From NCBI GenBank assembly GCA_937901445.1, contig CALDHY010000046.1, positions 1 to 9,527 on the forward strand: a stretch of 9,527 nucleotides of DNA, read 5' to 3'. A program made the translations under genes and the position numbers. The notes under the pieces are model-generated. The model worked only from the letters and a program-made list of their open reading frames with translations, had not been told where the DNA came from and ran no database searches. The stretch is from an uncultured Selenomonadales bacterium. Lineage in GTDB: Bacteria; Bacillota; Negativicutes; Selenomonadales; Selenomonadaceae. Positions 1 through 4,978 of this stretch are shown here, one piece after another (position 1 is the first letter of the stretch; every line of letters starts with the position of its first letter).

Positions 1-22
1 TGTAACGCCCGTCCGTACCTGA
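1..22 (+). CDS. dnaN: DNA polymerase III beta sliding clamp, last six codons only (partial)
   Basis: Reading from base 2, the frame gives V-T-P-V-R-T and then TGA at 20-22. Sliding clamps typically end in a short strand of the form L-x-P-V-R-T or M-P-M-R-L, and dnaN normally lies just before recF, so this is most likely the 3' end of dnaN. The TGA shares its last base with the ATG of recF (TGATG), which suggests translational coupling. Only 22 bases are visible, so the call rests on the terminal motif plus gene order. In many related genomes a small S4-domain gene (yaaA) lies between dnaN and recF; there is no room for it here. Confidence 0.6.
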
Positions 23-1137
23 TGAAAATTTCAAAAATATTTTTGAATGACTTTCGCAATTTCGCCGCGCTGGATTTAAAACTTTCTGATACGATAAATA
101 TTTTTTTGGGGCGAAATGCGCAGGGCAAAACAAATATTTTGGAGTCGATAAATTTTGCGTCGCTGGGAACTGCGCGAGTTTCAAAGGATACTGAATTGGT
201 ACGTTGGACGCAAGACGCCGCGCTAATAAAAATTTCTTTTTCAAAGGCGGACGTTTCGCACGATTTAGCTATTGAAATTCCGGCTGACAAAAGGCGGCGC
301 AGAATTTTATTTGACGGCAATTTTATAAAACTGCGCGACTTCGTAGGCAAATTAAATTCTGTAATGTTTTCGCCGGAAGATTTATTTATGTTCAGAAATT
401 CGCCAATTACGCGCCGCAAATTTTTAAACATAATCCTCGCGCAGGCAACACCAATTTACTTTTCAGAATTGACAACTTACAACCGCCTAATCGAACAAAG
501 AAATAACTTGTTGAAAAAAATTCGTGAAAATTTGGCGTCGCCTTCAAACTTGGAACTTTGGAACGAACAACTTTCAGACGCCGCCGCAAGAATTACCGCC
601 AAAAGAATTACCGCCGTTGAGAACTTAAAAATTTTGGCAAATGATATGCAACAGGAAATTTCCTCGAAGGCTGAAAATCTTTCGCTTGAATACGAAATTC
701 ACGATTTACAAAACGTTGACGCGCCGCAAAATTTCAGCGTTGAATATCTCCAAAAATGGTACAACGAAATTTTCAGTGCAAGAAATTTTATAGATATTAA
801 GCGCGGCTCCACAAGTTTTGGTCCGCACCTTGACGATTTAAATTTTTTTATAAACGGTAAAGAATTGCGCCTTTACGGCTCGCAGGGGCAACTTCGCACA
901 ACCGCGCTTGCCTTAAAACTTTCAGAAATTCAAATGCTGAAAAATTCTTCCGGCGAATATCCAATTTTGCTGCTTGATGACGTAATGAGCGAATTGGACG
1001 CCGAACGCCGCGCAAAACTTTTGGATTTTCTACTCAATCAAAAAATTCAAACGCTAATCACGGCAACCGAAAAAGCCTATTTCCCCGCGCAAATTTCCGG
1101 CAAAATTTTTCACGTTGAAAACGGCACAATTCTTTAA
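22..1137 (+). CDS. recF: DNA replication and repair ATPase RecF
   Basis: RecF is a cytoplasmic SMC-like ATPase that works with RecO and RecR to load RecA at single-strand gaps and stalled forks. The 371-residue product has the family's usual length and full motif set. The N-terminus K-I-x-x-I-x-L-x-D-F-R-N-F is the typical RecF opening, Walker A is GRNAQGKT at residues 30-37, the ABC-type signature is YGSQGQ at 285-290, and Walker B is PILLLDD at 314-320, followed by the D-loop SELD at 323-326. The ATG at 22 is chosen because the RecF family motif starts there. The frame stays open upstream, but that stretch is better explained as the dnaN end in another frame. No Shine-Dalgarno sequence precedes it, consistent with coupling to dnaN. 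There is no clear terminator before the next gene. Confidence 0.96.
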   Translation: MKISKIFLNDFRNFAALDLKLSDTINIFLGRNAQGKTNILESINFASLGTARVSKDTELVRWTQDAALIKISFSKADVSHDLAIEIPADKRRRRILFDGNFIKLRDFVGKLNSVMFSPEDLFMFRNSPITRRKFLNIILAQATPIYFSELTTYNRLIEQRNNLLKKIRENLASPSNLELWNEQLSDAAARITAKRITAVENLKILANDMQQEISSKAENLSLEYEIHDLQNVDAPQNFSVEYLQKWYNEIFSARNFIDIKRGSTSFGPHLDDLNFFINGKELRLYGSQGQLRTTALALKLSEIQMLKNSSGEYPILLLDDVMSELDAERRAKLLDFLLNQKIQTLITATEKAYFPAQISGKIFHVENGTIL

Positions 1138-1187
1138 GGACGCACAACAAAAAATACGCCCGTATTCGCGCAGATTTGCCCCTACAA
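1138..1187. repeat. Possible degenerate dispersed intergenic repeat
   Basis: Read on the minus strand this stretch begins TTGTAGGGGCAAAT and contains a palindrome, AATACG-CC-CGTATT on the plus strand at 1153-1166. The TTGTAGGGGC end followed by a G/C-rich hairpin recalls short intergenic repeats common in several bacterial genomes. Only one copy is visible in the window, so the repeat status is inference. It has no T-run after the hairpin, so it is not a convincing terminator for recF. The rest of the recF-dciA spacer (1188-1270) is AT-rich. It holds a weak -10-like TATATT at 1215-1220 without a good -35 box. Confidence 0.3.
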
Positions 1188-1254
1188 TCAATTTTCTAAG
1201 CTCAAAGGTAGATTTATATTAAAATTAATTTTAAGGCAGCTTATACGGCAAATT

Positions 1255-1259
1255 GGAGG
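1255..1259 (+). promoter_or_regulatory. Ribosome binding site for dciA (supports a TTG start)
   Basis: A perfect GGAGG lies 11 bases before the TTG at 1271. The next in-frame ATG, at 1289, is about 30 bases from this site and has no purine-rich site of its own. TTG is therefore the better start, although the spacing is slightly long. Confidence 0.7.
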
Positions 1260-1270
1260 TTTGAAAGTTT

Positions 1271-2191
1271 TTGAGTGAACTTGAAAATATGGGCGCGGTA
1301 ATTCAAAAAAGTTTAGCGGCAAATCCAAAATTACGAAAAAGACTTTTGCAACGTGAAATTTTTAATCGCTGGCAGGAATTACTTCCAAATTTCGCAGATA
1401 AAATTTTTCCCGTCAAAATTCAGGGTGAAACTTTGATTGTAGATTCAAACGACAGCGCGGCAAAAGATACTTTAAAATTCGGCGCGCCAAATCTGGTTAA
1501 GCTGATTAACGAAAAAATTTCGCCCGGCTTGCCTATTATTTCAACAATAAAATTCGGCAAAAGTTTTGGAAGTGCGCCGCCTTTACCAAAAAAAATTCCT
1601 GCGCCAAATGTTGAAGAAATTGAATTGACGCCGGAAGAAATTGCAGAGTGCGAAAAAAAAGTTGCCGCCACAGTTGACGAAAACCGGCGGCGATTTTTAC
1701 TTGAATTTTTTTTAAGTTACGCAAAATCCGAAAAGCGAAAACTTCAAGGCGGCTGGCACAAATGCAAACTTTGTAACGTACTTTGTCCGCCAAAAGAAAT
1801 TCTCTGCAACGTTTGCGCCGTCAAGGAACGAAACAAAATGTACAAAGAAATTCGCAAAATTTTTTGTGACGCGCCGGAAACTTCATTTCAAGAAATTCAA
1901 CAAAAAATTTTTCAAGCATTCCCGTACCTGCAAAACGAATGTACACTTGAAGCGATTGAATCTGCGCGAATGGATTTAATTTTACAACGGGCGGCAAAAA
2001 TTTCTTACGGCGATACAACTTCAGATGCGGCAAAATTTTTAGTTTGTTTGATACGGCAACTGCCGCCGGAAAATTTGACGCCCGCAATTATCAACCGCAC
2101 GCTTGAAGAATTTAAATTTAACTTGACAGATCAGCCGCCTTTCAAAGAACATAAATTTTCAAAGTTCAAAAATCGTACCGTAAAAAAATAA
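1271..2191 (+). CDS. dciA: DciA-type (DUF721) protein with a zinc-ribbon and C-terminal extension
   Basis: DciA is the ancestral partner that helps load the replicative helicase DnaB in bacteria lacking DnaC or DnaI. Residues about 14-97 match the DUF721 pattern: an N-terminal helix, a tryptophan (W34 in FNRWQELL), then a small alpha/beta domain with the stretch GETLIVDSND (52-61) and an I-K-F-G end near 93-96. After a proline-rich linker (about 101-121), residues 165-182 carry CKLC and CNVC, a four-cysteine zinc-ribbon pattern, with an extra Cys at 172. The remaining 120 or so residues are mostly helical and lysine-rich; I do not recognise a family for them. At 306 residues the protein is much longer than a minimal DciA. 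It lies directly downstream of recF, where DUF721 genes are typical. The start is TTG with GGAGG upstream. The helicase-loading role is from family knowledge, and metal binding is inferred from cysteine spacing. Confidence 0.85.
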   Translation: MSELENMGAVIQKSLAANPKLRKRLLQREIFNRWQELLPNFADKIFPVKIQGETLIVDSNDSAAKDTLKFGAPNLVKLINEKISPGLPIISTIKFGKSFGSAPPLPKKIPAPNVEEIELTPEEIAECEKKVAATVDENRRRFLLEFFLSYAKSEKRKLQGGWHKCKLCNVLCPPKEILCNVCAVKERNKMYKEIRKIFCDAPETSFQEIQQKIFQAFPYLQNECTLEAIESARMDLILQRAAKISYGDTTSDAAKFLVCLIRQLPPENLTPAIINRTLEEFKFNLTDQPPFKEHKFSKFKNRTVKK

Positions 2192-2196
2192 AAAAT

Positions 2197-2230
2197 CCCG
2201 TTGCCGAAATTTGCAGCGGGTAATTTTTTT
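2197..2230. terminator. Bidirectional intrinsic terminator between dciA and the DUF4127 gene
   Basis: CCCGTTGC (2197-2204) pairs with GCAGCGGG (2213-2220), eight pairs including one G-T, around an 8-base loop. A T-run (2223-2230) follows on the plus strand and an A-run (2190-2195) precedes it, so it can end transcription from both convergent genes. It starts 5 bases after the dciA stop and ends just before the DUF4127 stop at 2232-2234. Confidence 0.88.
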
Positions 2231-2231
2231 A

Positions 2232-3845
2232 TCAATTTTCTACAAAGTCAAATGTAATATCAGCCTCAAAAGTTCGACTCCACAAAAAACGCGCTTGAAT
2301 ATTTTCTAAAGTGTAGCCGCGCGGCAACCTGAAATTTTTTGCGGCAAAATCAGACAGTAAATCGCCGGTAAGTTTTTCAAGCCCTTCCTGCCGCGTGCCG
2401 AGTGCCCAAGCGTTGCCGTCTCCCGGTACAGTCCAGATTAAGCCGTTATTAATTTTCGTGCGAATATTCGCTTGGTAAGCCCATTCGTCAAGATAGCGCG
2501 TCAACAACAGTGAATAAATATCATCGTTCGTCATGTAATTTGTTAAGACGCCCGCGCCGATTAAAAAGCCGGCACTGTTTGTAGCCGTATTCCAGCCACT
2601 GTATGAACGAATTTTGAATTGCAGATTTTCATTTCTCAAGCGTTTCATCAGTGCGTTATCAGAGCCGTTTGAGGCGGAAATATCGACAACTCCGACGGGA
2701 TAGCCATTTTTTATATATTCTTTCAACATTTTCATATACGGACCAATTCCGGTATGTGGTTTTGGCTTATTCTTTTTGCTGTCGGCGTTTATGGTTTTAC
2801 CGTTGGGATTGGTATTTATTGCCAAAACTAAATCTGCATTTGCGGGATTTTTAACTTTCAAGCCGCCAATAGCAAAAATTGCGCCTTCAAGGGATTCACT
2901 GATTTTTTCGTTGCTGAAAGTTGGAACAGTATCCGCGCCTGTACCTTCATTGTAGCCAATAGCAACTTTTGGAACGTACCCCAAATTTTCATTGACAGCG
3001 CGGGAAATCATTAACATACCAAGTTCATCTGCGCCGGACATAACTTGAAATTTTTCTTTGCCGAGCGGTTTGCCGTATCTGGTCAAGTGGCGACTTTCCA
3101 AATGAGTTTGTGAAAAAAGCGCGCTGTCATCGCAGCCCAACAAAAAATATTGAAATACGCCGCTTTTAGTTAAATCTACGAAATATTTATTGGCGTTGTA
3201 ATTTTTGGCGCGGCGTCCAAGCCAATCTTCAAGATATTCTTTCGGAATGGATTTTTCAAGTTTAGCCATTTCGTTTTGTTCAGCTGAAGAAAGTTTTTCG
3301 GTTTCAGATTTATCTTTCAGCGCAGTGTAATTAAAAATTTGCGCGGCGTAAGTTTTATAATATTCAGGTTCGGCGTTTGAAGTGGCGGCAGCGGAGCGGG
3401 GCGTTCTCATAATTGTACCGAAAACGTAAATTGGAAGTTCCGGATTTTCCTCGCGCAGTTGTTCAAAATTTTTGGCGCGGTTAAGAATTTCTTCAGGCGT
3501 CAAAATGTGGTTGCGTGATCCTACCAAACTTCCATATAACATTGCGTCAGTTGAAATAACGGCGGCATCTGCTTGAGGCGCGTTTTCTTTTAACCAATTC
3601 CAAAGAGCGTCAGGGTTGCCGAATTGTTCAGGTTTTGCCCCCGTTCCCAAAAATATTTCCGGCGGTACCAAAACTTCATAGCCGAGCCGTTCAACAACTT
3701 CGATTGTTTGAAACAGATTTACAGGGCGATTGTCAATCGGTATGTAAATTATTTTTTTGCCTTTGCCAATATCTTCAGCAAAAGTTACGGCAGTTGAAAA
3801 AATCATTAAACTTAAAATTGTTACAAAAAAAATTATCCTCTTCAA
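2232..3845 (-). CDS. Exported DUF4127 family protein of unknown function
   Basis: The 537-residue product matches what I know of the DUF4127 family, whose members open with an I-P-L/I-D-x-R-P-x-N motif, here IPIDNRPVN at 35-43. Residues 1-23 look like a cleavable signal peptide: K2-R3, a hydrophobic core of about 18 residues, and a likely cut after TFA before ED. The mature protein is therefore probably secreted or periplasmic. Other polar motifs likely to be conserved are STDAMLYGS (98-106), GCDDSA (237-242), GADELGM (271-277), DISASNGSDN (388-397) and YSGWNTATNSAG (415-426). The many Asp, Asn, Ser and Gly residues resemble an enzyme active site, possibly metal-binding, but no reaction can be assigned. 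No transmembrane segment is evident after the signal peptide. It starts 3 bases after tatD and its ribosome binding site lies inside the tatD end, so the two are co-transcribed. Confidence 0.85.
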   Translation of the reverse strand: MKRIIFFVTILSLMIFSTAVTFAEDIGKGKKIIYIPIDNRPVNLFQTIEVVERLGYEVLVPPEIFLGTGAKPEQFGNPDALWNWLKENAPQADAAVISTDAMLYGSLVGSRNHILTPEEILNRAKNFEQLREENPELPIYVFGTIMRTPRSAAATSNAEPEYYKTYAAQIFNYTALKDKSETEKLSSAEQNEMAKLEKSIPKEYLEDWLGRRAKNYNANKYFVDLTKSGVFQYFLLGCDDSALFSQTHLESRHLTRYGKPLGKEKFQVMSGADELGMLMISRAVNENLGYVPKVAIGYNEGTGADTVPTFSNEKISESLEGAIFAIGGLKVKNPANADLVLAINTNPNGKTINADSKKNKPKPHTGIGPYMKMLKEYIKNGYPVGVVDISASNGSDNALMKRLRNENLQFKIRSYSGWNTATNSAGFLIGAGVLTNYMTNDDIYSLLLTRYLDEWAYQANIRTKINNGLIWTVPGDGNAWALGTRQEGLEKLTGDLLSDFAAKNFRLPRGYTLENIQARFLWSRTFEADITFDFVEN

Positions 3846-3848
3846 AAA

Positions 3849-4628
3849 TTATTCCCTCCAAATTTTATAAAGGTTTTCGGCGTTTTGAGTGGTGTACTGC
3901 GCGACAGTTTCTAAAGTTTCGCCGCGAATTTCGGCAATTTTTTTAGCCACGTCAACAACAAAGACGGGCTCATTGCGTTTGCCGCGATTAGGCACGGGCG
4001 CAAGATACGGCGCGTCAGTTTCAATCAAAATCATTTCTTGCGGCGCGGCTTTTACAATTTCCGGCAATTTTGCAGAATTTTTAAAAGTAAGTGGACCGTC
4101 AAAGCCCGTAAGCCAGCCCATTTTCCAAATTTCCCGCGCCATTTCAAGACTCCCCGAATAACAGTGCATAACGCCGCACAAATTTTTTCCTTCAGACTTC
4201 AAAATTTTCAGCGCGTCGCCGTGCGCCTCTCGTTCGTGAATGCAGACCGGCAAATTTAATTGACGCGCAATTTTTAATTGTTCAATAAAAATTTTCTGTT
4301 GCAGCAAGCGTTTTTCTGAATCTTTTTCCCAGTAATAATCAAGTCCAATTTCGCCAATAGCCACAACTTTTTCATTTTTGGCAAGTTCAAAAATTTTTTC
4401 GACTGAACTTTCATTGAAGCCGGAAATTTCTTCAGGATGAACGCCGACGCCTGCAAACATACCTGTAAATTTTTTCGTCAATTCAACAACGGCGGCTGAA
4501 CTTTCCAACGTATCGCCAAAATTTATTATTCGATTGACGCCCGCACTTTTGGCGCGTTCAATCACTTCATTTAAATCATTTGAAAACTTTTCGTCGTTCA
4601 AATGGCAATGCGTATCTGCAAAATTCAA
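3849..4628 (-). CDS. tatD: TatD family metal-dependent DNase
   Basis: TatD proteins are cytoplasmic TIM-barrel metallohydrolases with 3'-5' exonuclease activity, linked to DNA repair and DNA turnover. The 259-residue product is full length. The expected metal ligands are visible: H7 and H9 in DTHCHL, E93 in GEIGLDYYW, H131 in CIHEREAH, H155 in MHCYSGS and D205 in ETDAPYLAP. The C-terminal NRGKRNEP and the ENLYKIW ending are also family-typical. The start is TTG at 4628-4626, placed 10 bases from a GGAGG. It is the first gene of an operon with the exported DUF4127 protein, and has its own sigma70-type promoter at 4659-4687. The exact substrate in this organism is unknown. Confidence 0.95.
   Translation of the reverse strand: MNFADTHCHLNDEKFSNDLNEVIERAKSAGVNRIINFGDTLESSAAVVELTKKFTGMFAGVGVHPEEISGFNESSVEKIFELAKNEKVVAIGEIGLDYYWEKDSEKRLLQQKIFIEQLKIARQLNLPVCIHEREAHGDALKILKSEGKNLCGVMHCYSGSLEMAREIWKMGWLTGFDGPLTFKNSAKLPEIVKAAPQEMILIETDAPYLAPVPNRGKRNEPVFVVDVAKKIAEIRGETLETVAQYTTQNAENLYKIWRE
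3854..3859 (-). promoter_or_regulatory. Ribosome binding site for the DUF4127 gene, inside the end of tatD
   Basis: GGAGGG on the minus strand is 8 bases from the TTG at 3845-3843. Its position within the last codons of tatD suggests coupled translation and decides for the TTG start. The signal peptide then begins properly with M-K-R. Confidence 0.85.
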
Positions 4629-4638
4629 ATTTTCATAA

Positions 4639-4643
4639 CCTCC
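4639..4643 (-). promoter_or_regulatory. Ribosome binding site for tatD (supports a TTG start)
   Basis: GGAGG on the minus strand lies 10 bases from the TTG at 4628. An ATG at 4636-4634 is only 2 bases from the site and opens a reading frame of just three codons (ATG AAA ATT TGA) that overlaps the TTG. The TTG is therefore the real tatD start. Confidence 0.75.
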
Positions 4644-4658
4644 TTCAAAATTTTTTAT

Positions 4659-4687
4659 ATTATAAATAGCACGGCGATTTTTGGCAA
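4659..4687 (-). promoter_or_regulatory. Promoter of the tatD-DUF4127 operon
   Basis: On the minus strand a -35 box TTGCCA (4687-4682) and a perfect -10 box TATAAT (4664-4659) are separated by exactly 17 bases. The likely transcript start is near 4652, about 25 bases before the tatD TTG. It sits back to back with the tRNA promoter; the two -35 boxes are about 13 bases apart. Confidence 0.8.
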
Positions 4688-4700
4688 TGTAAAAATTTTC

Positions 4701-4729
4701 TTGACGCTTTTATAAATTTATGATAATAT
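4701..4729 (+). promoter_or_regulatory. Promoter of the tRNA-Glu gene
   Basis: A -35 box TTGACG (4701-4706) and a -10 box TAATAT (4724-4729) are 17 bases apart. A TG at 4721-4722 makes it an extended -10. The expected start near 4736 leaves a leader of roughly 10 bases before the mature tRNA at 4747, as usual for a single stable-RNA gene. Confidence 0.8.
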
Positions 4730-4746
4730 TCTTGCCGTTACAACAT

Positions 4747-4821
4747 GGCGCCTTCGTCAAGTGGTTAAGACACCGCCCTCTCACGGCGGGTTCAAGGGTT
4801 CGAATCCCTTAGGCGTCACCA
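4747..4821 (+). tRNA. tRNA-Glu, anticodon CTC, with encoded CCA
   Basis: A full cloverleaf can be drawn. The acceptor stem GGCGCCT (4747-4753) pairs with AGGCGTC (4811-4817) with one G-T. The short D stem GTC/GAC contains the U11-A24 pair seen in tRNA-Glu. The anticodon stem is CCGCC/GGCGG (4773-4777 and 4785-4789), with loop CTCTCAC and anticodon CTC at 4780-4782. The variable loop is four bases long, also typical of tRNA-Glu. The T stem AAGGG/CCCTT encloses TTCGAAT. The discriminator base is A4818 and CCA is encoded at 4819-4821. This tRNA reads GAG only; genes in the window mostly use GAA, so a second tRNA-Glu (TTC) must exist elsewhere. It stands alone with its own promoter and terminator. 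Confidence 0.97.
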
Positions 4822-4828
4822 CATTCGG

Positions 4829-4850
4829 TTAGATAATTTATTTTATCTAA
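4829..4850. repeat. AT-rich perfect inverted repeat downstream of the tRNA
   Basis: TTAGATAA (4829-4836) and TTATCTAA (4843-4850) are perfect inverted copies around the 6-base TTTATT. It begins 8 bases after the tRNA CCA and about 30 bases before the terminator. It could form a weak hairpin in the tRNA precursor or be a protein-binding site. No function can be assigned from sequence. Confidence 0.5.
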
Positions 4851-4879
4851 GTATCAAAAACCTAGTGCAAATATTTCAG

Positions 4880-4904
4880 GTCGTCTTTTGAGGCGGCTTT
4901 TTTT
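4880..4904 (+). terminator. Intrinsic terminator of the tRNA-Glu gene
   Basis: GTCGTC (4880-4885) pairs with GGCGGC (4892-4897) through four Watson-Crick and two G-T pairs around the loop TTTTGA. Seven T follow at 4898-4904. It separates the tRNA transcript from gyrA. Confidence 0.8.
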
Positions 4905-4915
4905 GGTTTTTATAA

Positions 4916-4944
4916 TAGACTTTTTTGGCGTCAAATGTTATAAT
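4916..4944 (+). promoter_or_regulatory. Promoter of gyrA
   Basis: A perfect -10 box TATAAT at 4939-4944 is preceded by TG at 4936-4937, giving an extended -10. A partial -35 box TAGACT (4916-4921, four of six consensus bases) lies 17 bases upstream. The expected start is near 4951, about 28 bases before the gyrA TTG. gyrA is thus transcribed separately from dciA. Confidence 0.72.
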
Positions 4945-4967
4945 TGCCGCGTTTTCAAAAAATAAAT

Positions 4968-4974
4968 GAGGTGA
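4968..4974 (+). promoter_or_regulatory. Ribosome binding site for gyrA (supports a TTG start)
   Basis: GAGGTGA is 4 bases from the TTG at 4979. The alternative ATG at 4997 has no purine-rich site in front. The spacing is on the short side, so the start is likely but not certain. Confidence 0.6.
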
Positions 4975-4978
4975 GACT

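Noticed and set aside
1153..1166. The AATACG/CGTATT hairpin as a recF terminator.
   Set aside because: The stem is short, the loop is tight and no T-run follows on the plus strand.
1188..1270. A dciA promoter with -10 box TATATT at 1215-1220.
   Set aside because: The position 17 bases upstream reads TTTTCT, a poor -35 box. The evidence is too weak for a separate call.
3635..4456. Overlapping reading frames of 60-103 codons on either strand within tatD, the DUF4127 gene and gyrA.
   Set aside because: They have no ribosome binding sites or recognisable motifs and lie opposite or out of frame to clearly conserved genes.
4747..4978. tRNA-Glu as an integration site for a mobile element (att site).
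   Set aside because: No second copy of the tRNA 3' end is visible in the window, and no integrase or phage-like gene is nearby. The flanking genes are housekeeping genes.
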